A stretch of DNA of 64,000 nucleotides from Ignavibacteriales bacterium (GTDB taxonomy: Bacteria > Bacteroidota > Ignavibacteria > Ignavibacteriales > Ignavibacteriaceae), in the NCBI GenBank assembly GCA_016707585.1, contig JADJHL010000012.1, positions 186,001 through 250,000 on the forward strand. Direction: 5' to 3'. Numbering within the stretch: position 1 is the first letter of the stretch; every line of letters begins with the position of its first letter. Shown piece after piece: positions 26,006-37,164 of the stretch. Below the pieces are notes generated by a model. It searched no databases, was not told the origin of the DNA, and saw only the letters and a program-made list of their open reading frames with translations. A program made the translations under genes and the position numbers.

Positions 26006-26926
26006 ATGTCATTATCAAGTCGCCATTTGTTAGGATTAAAGGAAGTACCGAAGGAAGATATCCAATTAATTTTAGATACCGCTACAACCTTTAGGGAAGT
26101 TTTAGAAAGACCAATCAAAAAAGTTCCAACGTTACAAGGTAAAACAATTGTAAATCTTTTTTATGAAAGCTCGACTCGTACAAGAATCTCATTTGAGCTT
26201 GCTGAAAAAAGATTATCAGCAGATTCAATAAACTTTGCGGTTTCTGGCAGCAGCGTTAGTAAAGGTGAAACACTTAAAGATACTGTAAAGAATATCGAAG
26301 CAATGAAAGTTGATATGATTGTCGTAAGACATGCCTGTGCTGGAGTTCCATTGATGCTTACAAAAATTTCTAACTCAAATGTTATCAATGCTGGTGATGG
26401 AATTCACGAACATCCTACGCAAGGTTTGCTTGATATGTATTCGATCCGAGAGAAACTTGGTAAACTTGAGGGATTAAAAGTTTGTATTGTTGGAGATGTT
26501 GCACACAGCCGTGTTGCTTTATCAAACATTTATGGATTAAAAACTATGGGGGCAAAAGTTTCTGTTTGCGGCCCATCAACAATGATCCCAAAATATCTTG
26601 ATGAACTTGGAGTGGATGTAATTCATAATATCGATGAAGCAATACAAGAAAATGATGTGTTAAATGTTTTAAGAATTCAGTTAGAAAGAAAAGCTCGGGA
26701 ATATTTTCCATCTATAAGAGAATACTCGCAGTATTTTGGAATTGATAGAGAAAGATTAGAAAAAAATGGTAAAGATATTGTGATACTTCATCCTGGCCCT
26801 ATAAACAGGGGTGTTGAGATATCCTCAGAAATTGCAGACGGATCATCTCAAATTATTTTACAACAGGTTACAAATGGTGTTGCGGTTAGAATGGCAGTAC
26901 TTTATTTACTTGGAACATTAAACTAG
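26006..26926 (+). CDS. pyrB: Aspartate carbamoyltransferase catalytic subunit PyrB
   Basis: A 306-residue enzyme that joins carbamoyl phosphate and aspartate in pyrimidine synthesis. The carbamoyl-phosphate site Y-E-S-S-T-R-T-R near 52-59, H-P-T-Q-G-L-L-D near 134, and the C-terminal H-P-G-P-I-N-R-G are intact. It starts 5 bp after pyrR and is followed by pyrC after 20 bp. No pyrI is present, as in other PyrR-type operons. Confidence 0.96.
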   Translation: MSLSSRHLLGLKEVPKEDIQLILDTATTFREVLERPIKKVPTLQGKTIVNLFYESSTRTRISFELAEKRLSADSINFAVSGSSVSKGETLKDTVKNIEAMKVDMIVVRHACAGVPLMLTKISNSNVINAGDGIHEHPTQGLLDMYSIREKLGKLEGLKVCIVGDVAHSRVALSNIYGLKTMGAKVSVCGPSTMIPKYLDELGVDVIHNIDEAIQENDVLNVLRIQLERKAREYFPSIREYSQYFGIDRERLEKNGKDIVILHPGPINRGVEISSEIADGSSQIILQQVTNGVAVRMAVLYLLGTLN

Positions 26927-26946
26927 ATAATTAGAAAGCTTTGAAA

Positions 26947-28239
26947 ATGAAATTAGTATTAAAAAATGTTAATGTATTAAATCCTAATCAAAATGTTAAT
27001 GAAAAAAATGTAAACGTTTTAATTGAAGATGGTAGATTCAAAAATATTGGCAAACTAACTGATGCAGAAATGAAAGATGCCAAGGTTTTAGAATTAGATG
27101 GAAAGTATATTGTCCCTGGATTTTTTGATATGCACGTTCATTTGCGTGAACCAGGTAGAGAAGATGAAGAAACAGTTGTAACTGGCTGCAACAGTGCTGC
27201 AAATGGCGGATTTACTGGAATTGCCTGTATGCCGAATACAGATCCTGCTATTGATTCAGCTGAAGTTGTAACGCTAATAAAAAAACAATCAGCAAATCAT
27301 TTGGTTGATGTTTATCCAGTTGGTGCCGCAACTGTTGGAAGAAAAGGTGAAGTCCTTTCTCCTATGGCAGAATTAAAAGATGCCGGTGTTGTTGGTTTTT
27401 CTGATGATGGAATCGCAATTAAAACTGCTTCAATTCTAAAACGCTCACTTGAGTATGCAAAGATGTTTGATCTTCCAATTATCGAACATTGTGAAGATGA
27501 ATCACTTGCAGGCGGAGCTATGAATGAAAGTATCAACTCAACATTGCTTGGTCTTCCGCCAATTCCTTCTGTTGCTGAGGATTTGATTGTGATGCGTGAT
27601 ATTTTAATGGCAGAATACATTGATGCTAAAGTTCATATAGCACATATCAGTTCAAGAAAATCTGTTGAGATGGTTCGTGATGCAAAGAAAAAGGGTATTA
27701 AAGTTACAGCAGAAGTTGCTCCTCATCATTTTACCTTAACGGATGATGCAGTTAAAACATATGATCCAAATGTTAAAATGAATCCACCGCTTAGAACAAA
27801 AGCTGATGTGGATGAAATCATAAAAGGTTTAAAAGATGGAACAATTGATTGTATTGCATCTGATCACGCGCCGCATTCTTTAGAAGAAAAAGAAATGGAA
27901 TTTGAATATGCACCAAACGGAATTATCGGATTGGAAACTCAAATTGGTTTAGCATTTACAGAATTATATCACAAAAAAGTTTTAAATCTTGAACAAATGA
28001 TTGAGAAACTTTCGATCAATCCAAGAAAAATTCTTAATCTTCCAATTCCAGAAATCAAACAGGGAGAAGTTGTTAATTTAACTATCTTAGATGTTGATTC
28101 TGTTTGGACAGTTGATAAAACAAAATTCAAATCTAAATCATCAAACACTCCATTTGATAAAAGATTACTTACTGGAAAATCCATTGGTGTGATCAATAAA
28201 GGACAAATGTTTTTTGATGGAAAGTTCACTAAGATCTAA
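26947..28239 (+). CDS. pyrC: Dihydroorotase PyrC (class I type)
   Basis: A 430-residue amidohydrolase that cyclises carbamoyl aspartate to dihydroorotate. Metal-binding D-M-H-V-H-L-R-E-P-G near 61-70, the S-D-D-G segment, E-H-C-E-D near 181, H-I-A-H-I-S-S near 233, and I-A-S-D-H-A-P-H near 308 match active class I dihydroorotases. ATG 26947 is preferred over the TTG two codons earlier. Last gene of the pyr operon; a hairpin terminator follows at 28322. Confidence 0.94.
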   Translation: MKLVLKNVNVLNPNQNVNEKNVNVLIEDGRFKNIGKLTDAEMKDAKVLELDGKYIVPGFFDMHVHLREPGREDEETVVTGCNSAANGGFTGIACMPNTDPAIDSAEVVTLIKKQSANHLVDVYPVGAATVGRKGEVLSPMAELKDAGVVGFSDDGIAIKTASILKRSLEYAKMFDLPIIEHCEDESLAGGAMNESINSTLLGLPPIPSVAEDLIVMRDILMAEYIDAKVHIAHISSRKSVEMVRDAKKKGIKVTAEVAPHHFTLTDDAVKTYDPNVKMNPPLRTKADVDEIIKGLKDGTIDCIASDHAPHSLEEKEMEFEYAPNGIIGLETQIGLAFTELYHKKVLNLEQMIEKLSINPRKILNLPIPEIKQGEVVNLTILDVDSVWTVDKTKFKSKSSNTPFDKRLLTGKSIGVINKGQMFFDGKFTKI

Positions 28240-28321
28240 CTAAAATTGATTTAGTTAAGTGCTCAGTGATTGTTCATTTAAGTATACAATTCATATAAAT
28301 TATCTTCTTTTTTATCAAATA

Positions 28322-28349
28322 ATGCCACTTTTTTAGTGGCATTTCTTTT
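28322..28349 (+). terminator. Rho-independent terminator after pyrC
   Basis: ATGCCAC (28322-28328) pairs with GTGGCAT (28336-28342) around a T-rich loop, followed by TTCTTTT. It separates the pyr operon from the lipoprotein gene. Confidence 0.8.
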
Positions 28350-28393
28350 GGCTCACCTAACCTGAAAACGAAATTATACTAAAGGTGAACAAA

Positions 28394-29206
28394 ATGAAAA
28401 AGACAGCATTACTAACAGTTTTAATCGCATCAGCATTTATTTTAAGTTCGTGCGATATCAATGATTATTACAATGAAGATGATTACACAGCTCCTGCTCC
28501 ACCTTCTGGAATTGAAGTATTAAATGGTGATAACAGAGTTGATGTTTATTGGGATAGAAACCGTGAATCTGATATTGCTGGATACAATGTTTACTTCAAT
28601 TATACTTATGAAGGTAAATATGAATTAATTGGCTCGACATCAGGAACACACTTTGCTGATATTGAAGCAGTAAATGGAAATAAATATTATTATGCAGTTG
28701 CAGCTTATGATTATAACGGAAACGAAAGTGAACTTAGTTATGATGTAATTTATTCTACTCCAAGACCTGAAGGATTCAATCAAGCAATTTTCGATTATAT
28801 AAGATTCCCAAATAACTCTGGTTATACATTTACAACATACTCAACTGTTCCTTATGATGACCAGGAAACTGATTTCTTCTTTGAACTTTATCAGGGAACA
28901 GGTTATATAAGAGTTTATGATGATACTGATATTCAAGATATGGGAATGACTAATGACATTTATGATATTCCTTATGCTCCTTTAAATGGATGGAATCCTA
29001 ATAAAGAAGAGATTGCTCAAATTGGACACACATACGTAATCTGGACTTATGATAATCACTTTGCTAAAATTAGAGTAAAAAATATTACATCTGATAGAAT
29101 AGTATTTGATTGGGCTTTCCAGTTAGTTGAAGGTGAACCACAACTAAAGCCAGTTGTTAAAGGAAGTGGTGAGCGTAAGTTAAATAAATTACAATTGGCG
29201 AGATAG
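28394..29206 (+). CDS. Fibronectin type III-like lipoprotein
   Basis: A 270-residue secreted lipoprotein: signal M-K-K-T-A-L-L-T-V, lipobox L-S-S-C at about 17-20, then an acidic linker and one fibronectin type III-like domain (about 33-118: P-P-S-G-I-E-V, V-D-V-Y-W-D, I-A-G-Y-N-V-Y, A-V-A-A-Y-D-Y-N-G-N-E-S). The C-terminal 140 residues are not recognised. AAAGGTG lies 6 bp before the ATG. It stands alone after the pyr terminator, so it is probably a surface protein of unknown partner. Confidence 0.75.
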   Translation: MKKTALLTVLIASAFILSSCDINDYYNEDDYTAPAPPSGIEVLNGDNRVDVYWDRNRESDIAGYNVYFNYTYEGKYELIGSTSGTHFADIEAVNGNKYYYAVAAYDYNGNESELSYDVIYSTPRPEGFNQAIFDYIRFPNNSGYTFTTYSTVPYDDQETDFFFELYQGTGYIRVYDDTDIQDMGMTNDIYDIPYAPLNGWNPNKEEIAQIGHTYVIWTYDNHFAKIRVKNITSDRIVFDWAFQLVEGEPQLKPVVKGSGERKLNKLQLAR

Positions 29207-29225
29207 TTAAGAATTTATTACTTTT

Positions 29226-29264
29226 GTCGTGGATTTGTACCAGAATTGGAAACGAGTCCACGAC
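29226..29264. repeat. Intergenic hairpin (GTCGTGGA / TCCACGAC)
   Basis: GTCGTGGA at 29226-29233 pairs with TCCACGAC at 29257-29264. The arms share the CCACGAC core of the repeat units at 24504 and 61986, so this is a diverged member of the same dispersed family. It lies 15 bp before the next start codon. Confidence 0.7.
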
Positions 29265-29278
29265 TTTCTTATATATAC

Positions 29279-29716
29279 ATGAAAAAATATTTTTACATAA
29301 TAATAGTCTTACTTTCAGTTTCCTTTTCTCAAACTTCTAATCTTACCAGGAAAACCGAAACTAAAAAAGAATCTCAACAAGATGATTTAATCTTTAGAGA
29401 AATTGAAACTGGAATTAAAGATGCTAATGTTGAAAAAATTTCAAAATATTTTGGGCCGCAAACTTATTTTAGTTTTTCAAATGGTATAAATGGATACTAC
29501 AGTAACAACCAGGCATTTTATGTTTTAGAAGATTTCTTTAAGCTTTATAAAGTTACTTCGTTTAATTTTGATTATATAAAAACTGATAAGAATCATCCGC
29601 ATGCAACAGGCAAGTATAATTATGATAACAAAGGCCAGCGAAGTACTGCACAGGTTTATATCTCGCTTAAAAAAATCGGAAACAATTGGATTATAACACA
29701 ATTTACTATTAACTGA
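29279..29716 (+). CDS. DUF4783-like exported protein
   Basis: A 145-residue protein with a signal peptide (M-K-K-Y-F-Y-I-I-I-V-L-L-S-V-S-F-S) and an NTF2-like/DUF4783 pattern: an E-I-E-T-G-I-K-D-A-N-V-E-K-I-S-K-Y-F opening, Y-Y-S-N-N-Q-A near 79 and a W-I-I-T-Q-F end. Likely periplasmic, function unknown. Its stop overlaps the start of the large kinase gene (ATGA), so the two are translationally coupled and may work together. Confidence 0.65.
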   Translation: MKKYFYIIIVLLSVSFSQTSNLTRKTETKKESQQDDLIFREIETGIKDANVEKISKYFGPQTYFSFSNGINGYYSNNQAFYVLEDFFKLYKVTSFNFDYIKTDKNHPHATGKYNYDNKGQRSTAQVYISLKKIGNNWIITQFTIN

Positions 29717-32700
29717 TGTTTAAAAAGATAGCTGAAAAATTTAAAGGCGATAGAAAATATTTCTCTATCGTCTTTTTTATTTTAATTGTGCTTGCAGTAT
29801 CCGGCATTGTAACTGAATCAGTTATTAATAGAAATAAAGGGAATTGGGATTCTATCTTAGTTGAAAAAATTTCTAGACTTCAGGGATCAATAAAAAATGA
29901 TTTTGATGTTAAACAAAAAAGAATTTTTGAAAAACTTAATATTGTAAGACACGATTTAAGAATTTCACTTAAACCTGAAAATGAATCTTATAAAGAACTT
30001 GTTAAATTAATTAATAATGAATCATTTGATAATTATTCAATTGAAGTTTTTGCTCCCAATGGAAAACTGATTGCCTGGAATCAGACTATTGCTATTAACC
30101 AGGATGAATTATTTCCGTTAAGTTTTCCTTTAGGCGAAACATATTTTCTTTCCAACGATTTGCTTACTTATTTATCAGTTATAGACACTGCTGATATTCA
30201 GTCGGATATTTTTTACATCGCAATATCAACACCAATTGAAGAACACTTAACTCTTAATAATCAATATGCTAGTAATATAAGTTTTGAAAGGGAGATTTCA
30301 GAAAAGTATCAAATAGATTTAACCATAGATTACTCTCCTTATAACGAAAGAATAAAAGATGGACGAAAATATTCATTTGAATTACTAAATCTAAAAGAAA
30401 ATAAAATTGGACTTGTATCTTTTCAGAAACCCTTGTTAAATAATTCTGTTAATCTGATTAAGGAAACATCGTCAAAAATTCAATCGTTACTTGTTGTTGT
30501 TGGATTAATATTTGTTGGATTGGGATTAAATAGTGATTTTAAAAAATTAAACTCCTATTTGTTTAGGTTCATTCTAGTATTGATTTATCTTGTTATTTTA
30601 AGGGCACTAATTTTTGTTTTTGGATTTCCTACCAATTTTGTAACAGGAACGCTTTCCGATCCTTCATATTTTTCTTCACCTTTTGGATGGGGAATAATAA
30701 AATCACCAATTGAATTTTTAACAACAATATTGTTTGTAGTTCTAATTGCAATTCAATTTTTTAGGTATACAAGAGAATATTTATATGCTGAACACAAAAA
30801 GAAAACTAATTATCTAGGAATTGCATTTGCACTTTTTCTTTCTGTGGTTGTTTTCTTATTGATTAGAGCGATTAGTGCTTCAATCAAAAGTGTAATATTT
30901 GATTCCACAATACGATACTTTAAAGAACCAAATATTTTACCCGATATTCCAGCACTAATTATGAATATGAATATTTTGCTTTTAAGTTTTGCAGTACTGC
31001 TGGCAATAGTTGGAGTAATAAATCTAATATTTAAATATTTAAATGTTGCTGTTGATAAAATAAATCGTCCTTTAATTATCGTTGTAACATTAGTAATAGT
31101 AGCAATAACCTCAATATCATTTTATCTCAGTAAAGAACCTTTAATAACTCCATTTATGCTTGCAATATTTATTGCGCTATTAATCTTATTGTACTATCAG
31201 GTTATTATTCGCAATCGATATTCAGTCTATAATTATTTATATGTCCTTTTAATTGGATCTATCATTTCTATTTCGTTGTTAAATTATTTTAATACAAAAC
31301 TTGAAAGAGAATCACTCAAAACAACTACATGGGAAATAAATCGTGCTGATGATAATCTGCTTTCATTTATGGTTGAAGAAACATTAAGAAATATTCAAAA
31401 TCAAAATAAAATTGTAGATGTTTTTGGTGATAGATATGCAAACTATGATGCTTTAGCATTTAAAATTTGGGGAAAAAGTGCAATGCAAAGAGAATCATTA
31501 AATTCCGGAATTCGATTTTATGATAAAGATAAAAATCTTTTAGGTGAATATGCAGTCGGATTAAATCCTGATGATGAAGTATTTAATTACTTAAGCTCAG
31601 ATAATCTTATTGAAGTTGTTGAGATTAAAAGTAAAGGTGAAAATTGTGGAATTATTTTTCGGGAATTATTGAGCTTAAAGAAAGAGGAATAACACAAGGC
31701 TACATTTCTGCATTTGTAAGCTTTGATATAAAATCAATTGGTGCTTCAGATTTTCCTGATTTTATAGAATCTAACCTTGCTATACTTAATCGAGTTATAG
31801 ATGTTAAAAAGTTAAAAATATTTCAGTTTAATGATGATAAATTAACTCAGGTTTATGGCGATATTTATCCTTCGCGTGATCAAATAAAACAAATACTCAA
31901 TTCAAAACTGGATTCTATTTACAATGATGCCTGGTTAAAACTTAAATTTGATACAGAAAATTATGAAGCTTATTTACTTAAAACATCAACTGAAGATTTA
32001 AATATTTATACTGCTGTTGCAGTTGAAGAGAAAGCTTTTTCGTGGAATCTTTTTAATTTCTTTAAAATATTTATTGTTCATTCGCTATTTATAGTGATAG
32101 CATTTGTTCTGATACTTGTAAGCAGATTAAAGAAAATTAATCTTAGCTTTAAATCAAAATTACTTTTTGCATTTCTAATTATCTCAATTATTCCTGTAGT
32201 TGTACTAGCTTTTTACAATACAAAAATTGTTAGTGAAAGAGCTAAAGAAGGCATATTTAGCGAACTTAGTCAACGAGCAGATTATGTTGAAAAACATTTA
32301 AGTAGTCAACTGGAAAAAAATAAAACGAGAGAAATTGTGATCGCGGCTCAAAACGTTTCTAGTGAATTAGGAATTTCATTTTCACTTTATTCCTCAACAG
32401 ATCAGGTTTTTAATTCACAGGATATTTATAACAGAATAGGATTATTTAACAGGAAGTTAAATCCACAAGCATATTACCATTTAAATTATTTGAGATACCA
32501 GGAATATTTAACCTCAGAAAAAATCAACAATTATATTTATGATTCTTATTTTAGGTTTATCCATTTAAATGGCGATGATTATATATTAACTGTTAATGAT
32601 GCTTTCAATAAAATTAGAACATCGCTTACTACAACGGAAATAAATGTTGTGATATTTGGGATCTATTCTTTTGCTGTAATAATTATAATTGTTATTAGCA

Positions 32701-33557
32701 CTTTTTTTGCAAACCAGATATCGCAACCAATTCAAAGACTGACTGAAGCCACAGATGCTGTTTCTAAAGGCGATTTGAATGTAAAGATAAATCATAGTGA
32801 ACGTGGAGAGCTAAAAGATTTACTTGATGGTTTTAACCAAATGACTTCTGAACTTAAAAAAAATCAGATAGAACTTGCTGAAATGGAACGAGAAGCAGCA
32901 TGGAAAGAAATGGCTAAGCAAGTTGCCCACGAAATAAAAAATCCATTAACTCCAATGAAATTGGCTTTGCAACAACTTATTATTTCTTATAAAGATAAGA
33001 GTAAAGATTTTGATAAACATTTTGAAAAAATTTCCGGAACAGTTTTAAATCAAATAGATAATCTAAATCAAATTGCTTCTGAGTTTTCCAGATTTGCAAA
33101 AATGCCAAGTCTTAAAATTGAAACTCTTGATATGCTGCCTTTGCTAAATGATACTGCAAATATGTTTATCCATGAAAAAACTGAAATACAAATAAATACA
33201 TTGTTAACTAAAGCAGTAGTTGATGCAGATTTAAGCCAGCTAAGACGAATGTTTATCAACTTGATTAGAAACTCAATGCAAGCAAATGCAACAAAAATAT
33301 CTATTAAAGTTGTAGATGATAAAATAAATTACAAAGTATTGTTTAGTGATAATGGTAATGGAATAAAAGAATCAGAAAAAGAAAAAATATTTGATGATAA
33401 TTTTACTACTAAAAAACAGGGAATGGGATTGGGATTAAGTCTTGCAAAAAGATTTATGACAAGTATTAACGGTGAAATAAAGTTAAATTCAAGCTCACCT
33501 CAGGAAACAACTTTTGAAATTATTTTCCCGATAAAATCCCGATCCATAACTAAGTAA
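29716..33557 (+). CDS. Large NtrY-like sensor histidine kinase, frameshifted
   Basis: A membrane kinase of about 1,280 residues once one frameshift is repaired. The N-terminal part (29716-31692) has a membrane helix, an extracytoplasmic region and a block of about nine helices. The second part (from about 31644) has another sensor region, a helix pair, HAMP, and a kinase core with K-Q-V-A-H-E-I-K-N-P-L-T-P-M (His box), N-S-M-Q-A-N-A (N box), D-N-G-N-G and G-L-G-L-S-L-A. Adding one T to the T5 run 31655-31659 joins them as C-G-I-I-F-S-G-I-I-E-L-K-E-R. The N-P-L-T-P-M-K-L-A box is typical of NtrY. No response regulator is adjacent; uvrD/addA-like 33557 overlaps its stop. Confidence 0.85.
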
Positions 33558-36500
33558 TGAGTACACTTACTCCACATCAATCATTAGCTTTAAGTACTAA
33601 AGGACATTTAGCGTTAACAGCAAATGCCGGTTCCGGAAAAACTTTTGTGCTTGCTAGAAAATATCTTGATGCACTTGTTAAAGATAAGCTTGATATATCA
33701 AGTGTTGCTGCAATTACTTTTACAGAAAAAGCTGCAAGCGAATTATACTTAAAAATATCAATATTAATTGATGAGAAACTTAAAGAATGCAAAGACTTAG
33801 CAGACAAAAAACAATTAGAAAAAGTACGCAGACAATTAGTTTCAGCTAATATTTCAACTATCCACTCATTCTGCATTAGTATTCTAAGAGATTATCCAGT
33901 AGAAGCTCAACTTGATGCAAGGTTCATTCCAATTGATGAAAAATTGTCTGAAGAATTGATTGAACTATCAGTTGAGGAAATGATTCGTTCTTCTTTTAAT
34001 GATGAGCTGGTAAGTGAAGAACTTAAATATCTTATAAGAATATTTGCTTCAAAGTCTAAACTACAGAATCAAATAGTAAAACTGATTAAGAATCGCAAAA
34101 ATGTCTTTACTTTGCAAGAAAACATTTATTCTTTGGATGAAAAAACAATTGCTGATTACTTTTCAAAAAGCTTTGTAGATGGGTTTATAAATATTTGGAA
34201 GAAAAAAGAAAACGATTTTATTAAACTTATTCAGATTATCAATTCTCATGTATTGGAAGATGATAATTCAAATAAAATTGCTTTGGATATTCAATCAGAA
34301 ATAAATGAATTGAATCATCAGAACAACGTTTACTCAATATTAAACGCTATCAAGAGCATAAAGCTATTAGCATTTACAGATAGATTTACAATCAGAAAAC
34401 GTGGATATTTATCGAATGATTTAAGTAAACTTCTTGTGAATGAAATACAAGAAATGGAATCTATAATTGATGAGTTTAAGAATTTCGATTTTCTTGAAAA
34501 CTCAAATGATGTTGAATTTGAATTAGCCAGATTTGGTAAAACATTTCTATCATTTTTTGATTATGCTTTAAGGAATTATGAAACAAAGAAAAGGGTTGAT
34601 GGATACATAGACTACGAAGATATTTTGCTCCACACCAAATTATTATTACAAAACATTAATGTCCAAAAAAGTCTTGCTAAAAAGTTCAAATTTTTAATGG
34701 TTGATGAATTTCAAGATACGAATGAGATTCAGTATCAAATATTTTTACCAATTCTTGATGAGTTAAAAAGCGGAAGACTGTTTATTGTTGGCGATGAAAA
34801 GCAAAGTATCTACAAATTTCGGGATGCTGAAATTGCAATATTTAATCTTACCAGGAATGATATAAAAAAATCTGTTGGTGTTGCTAATCTTTTAGTTCTG
34901 CCCGATAGTTTTAGAATGGCACCATATATTTGTGCTTTTTGTAATCATATATTTAAAGAATTATTTAAAGAACCAGATGAACAGTTTGGTGAGGTACCAG
35001 CTACTGATTTAGTTTGCGCAAGAGTTGACGATACAAAAGGTAAAGTGGAATTTCTTGTCTCTAAAATTGATGAAGATGTCACCTCATTTTCTGAGGCAGA
35101 ATTAATAGCCAGCAAAATATTGGAAATCATGAAGGAAGGGAATTATTCGTATAATGATATTTCTATTCTTGTGAGAAAACGAAAGCACTTTACGGATTTA
35201 GAAAAAGTATTTTTGAAATATGAAATTCCTTTTACAATAATTGGCGGGCGTGGTTTTTACCAAAGGCAAACAATTTCAGATATATATAACTATCTATCAT
35301 TTTTGGCGGATAAAAATAACAACACGGCTTTAGTTGGAGTGTTACGCTCACCATTTTTTAGTATTTCTGATTCAAAATTATATGATTTGTCTCTTGAATC
35401 TTCAAGAAGCTACTGGACAAAATTGAAAAATATTGTTGATGATGAAGAAATTGTTGATGCCTTTAATATTCTTAAAGAAAATCTTGCTCTAAGTAGCTCA
35501 ATCAGTTTGCCACAAATAATTTATAAAATTATTACTGATAAAAATTATCTCTCAATTTTATCCGCAAGAAATGATGGTGAGCAGGAAGTTTCCAACATTG
35601 CAAAACTTGTTAATATTGCTAGAAATTTTAATGCATCAGGATTTAGAAATCTTTATGATTTCTTAAATTATTTAAAAGATTCAATCGCAAATCAAGACGA
35701 TGAATCACAAGCTGGAATATCATCGAATAATAATGCGGTACAAATGATGACAATTCATCAATCTAAGGGTTTAGAATTCCCGATTGTATTCCTTGTTAAA
35801 ACAGAAGAGAGTGGATTATCAAGTTCAATAAAATCTGGCGAAGTTAAAATCGATAAAAATTTTGGATTGTTAACTAAAGTTCCCCTTAATCAAAATTATT
35901 TTGAAGATTATTATTCTGCGCCCATTACAGCGTTGCATAATTATTACGAAGAAAAGAAAAATAATGCAGAGTTAAAAAGGCTGCTTTATGTTGCTGTTAC
36001 ACGTGCTAAAGATGAGTTATATATTACATCAACAATAAAAAAAGAGTCAGTTTTTAAGAAAGATTCTTTTCTCAATCTTATGAGTTCGGCATTAAAAAAT
36101 GATTTTAATTCTGCTGAAATATTTATAAAAGAGAAACTTGAATTATTAAGTTTAGAAAATGATAAGTATATCAAACGCTATGAAAATATTCAACTTTCAA
36201 TTCCAATTACAACTGAGATAAATTTTACTGAGCAGCCTAAAAAATTCATTGAAAAAGTAAATGTAAAAGTGGATGTAAATATCTCAGCATTGGCTTCACA
36301 GGAAAAAGGTGAGATCATTTCTGCTTCAAAAGTATCAATATACAGCCAATGTCCTCTGAAATATCTACTCACATATGATTATGGTTTTAGTAAGCTTAAT
36401 TCAGATTATAAAACTCACGACAACAAATCATTTCAAAATTATATAAATGATTTTCCAGAAGATGAAGATAATTTATTAGATTATAAATTTGAATCTACCG

Positions 36501-37138
36501 CAACTAAAGTGCAAAGTAGTGATACTGCTTTGTATGGTAAAATATTTCATAAAGTAATGGAAGAATCTGTATCATTTGAAAAACTTGATGACTTTATTAA
36601 AGATCAAGTGGAATCTAATATTGTAAATTCTTCAGAACCAGAAATTTTAATAAATCGATTAAAAAATGATTTAAGTAATTACTACAAATCTAAAACTTGG
36701 GAAGAAATTTCTAAATCTAAAAATTATAAAAATGAATTTGAGATTTACGTTAAAGAAAATGATTATTATTTACACGGAATTATCGATAAAATAATTTTTA
36801 TAGAAAATAAAGTATTGATTTATGATTATAAAACTGATGAAATCGATAAAAAAGAAATTAAAAAACACTCTGAATATTATTTAATGCAATTGAAATTTTA
36901 TTTATATATTGCAAGCAGGTTATTTACTCAGTTTAACACTTTTCAGGGTAGTTTGATTTTTATAAAACATCCCGATGATATTGTTACCCTAAGTTTTAGT
37001 AAGGATGAAATTAAAAATCTTGAAAAAGAAATAGCTGTTATAATTGAATCAATAAGAAATAAAAATTCTGAGAAAAATTATAGCCATTGTAAAGTTTGTT
37101 CGTTTTCCAGTTCATCAAATAAATGTATCATCAATTAA
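33557..37138 (+). CDS. AddA/RecB-like UvrD-family helicase-nuclease
   Basis: A 1,193-residue SF1A helicase. Walker A A-N-A-G-S-G-K-T-F lies near 21-29, motif Ia A-I-T-F-T-E-K-A-A near 54, the DExQ box V-D-E-F-Q-D-T-N near 384, G-D-E-K-Q-S-I-Y-K-F-R near 413, and C-terminal motifs T-I-H-Q-S-K-G-L-E-F and Y-V-A-V-T-R-A-K-D. A PD-(D/E)xK nuclease follows (G-K-I-F-H-K, G-I-I-D-K, D-Y-K-T-D near 1,090, Q-L-K-F-Y-L). Four cysteines (Y-S-Q-C-P near 930; C-K-V-C and a last C near the end) look like an iron-sulfur staple. This fits the AddAB-type recombination machinery acting on double-strand breaks. No addB partner is seen in the window. The start overlaps the kinase stop. Confidence 0.9.
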   Translation: MSTLTPHQSLALSTKGHLALTANAGSGKTFVLARKYLDALVKDKLDISSVAAITFTEKAASELYLKISILIDEKLKECKDLADKKQLEKVRRQLVSANISTIHSFCISILRDYPVEAQLDARFIPIDEKLSEELIELSVEEMIRSSFNDELVSEELKYLIRIFASKSKLQNQIVKLIKNRKNVFTLQENIYSLDEKTIADYFSKSFVDGFINIWKKKENDFIKLIQIINSHVLEDDNSNKIALDIQSEINELNHQNNVYSILNAIKSIKLLAFTDRFTIRKRGYLSNDLSKLLVNEIQEMESIIDEFKNFDFLENSNDVEFELARFGKTFLSFFDYALRNYETKKRVDGYIDYEDILLHTKLLLQNINVQKSLAKKFKFLMVDEFQDTNEIQYQIFLPILDELKSGRLFIVGDEKQSIYKFRDAEIAIFNLTRNDIKKSVGVANLLVLPDSFRMAPYICAFCNHIFKELFKEPDEQFGEVPATDLVCARVDDTKGKVEFLVSKIDEDVTSFSEAELIASKILEIMKEGNYSYNDISILVRKRKHFTDLEKVFLKYEIPFTIIGGRGFYQRQTISDIYNYLSFLADKNNNTALVGVLRSPFFSISDSKLYDLSLESSRSYWTKLKNIVDDEEIVDAFNILKENLALSSSISLPQIIYKIITDKNYLSILSARNDGEQEVSNIAKLVNIARNFNASGFRNLYDFLNYLKDSIANQDDESQAGISSNNNAVQMMTIHQSKGLEFPIVFLVKTEESGLSSSIKSGEVKIDKNFGLLTKVPLNQNYFEDYYSAPITALHNYYEEKKNNAELKRLLYVAVTRAKDELYITSTIKKESVFKKDSFLNLMSSALKNDFNSAEIFIKEKLELLSLENDKYIKRYENIQLSIPITTEINFTEQPKKFIEKVNVKVDVNISALASQEKGEIISASKVSIYSQCPLKYLLTYDYGFSKLNSDYKTHDNKSFQNYINDFPEDEDNLLDYKFESTATKVQSSDTALYGKIFHKVMEESVSFEKLDDFIKDQVESNIVNSSEPEILINRLKNDLSNYYKSKTWEEISKSKNYKNEFEIYVKENDYYLHGIIDKIIFIENKVLIYDYKTDEIDKKEIKKHSEYYLMQLKFYLYIASRLFTQFNTFQGSLIFIKHPDDIVTLSFSKDEIKNLEKEIAVIIESIRNKNSEKNYSHCKVCSFSSSSNKCIIN

Positions 37139-37164
37139 GGGGAAACCTCAGATAAGGTTCTATT

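Noticed and set aside
31600..31700. Programmed -1 frameshift in the large kinase
   Set aside because: The zero-frame codons ATT TTT before the break do not allow re-pairing of both tRNAs after a -1 slip, unlike rsmH; a missing T in the T5 run is the simpler reading.
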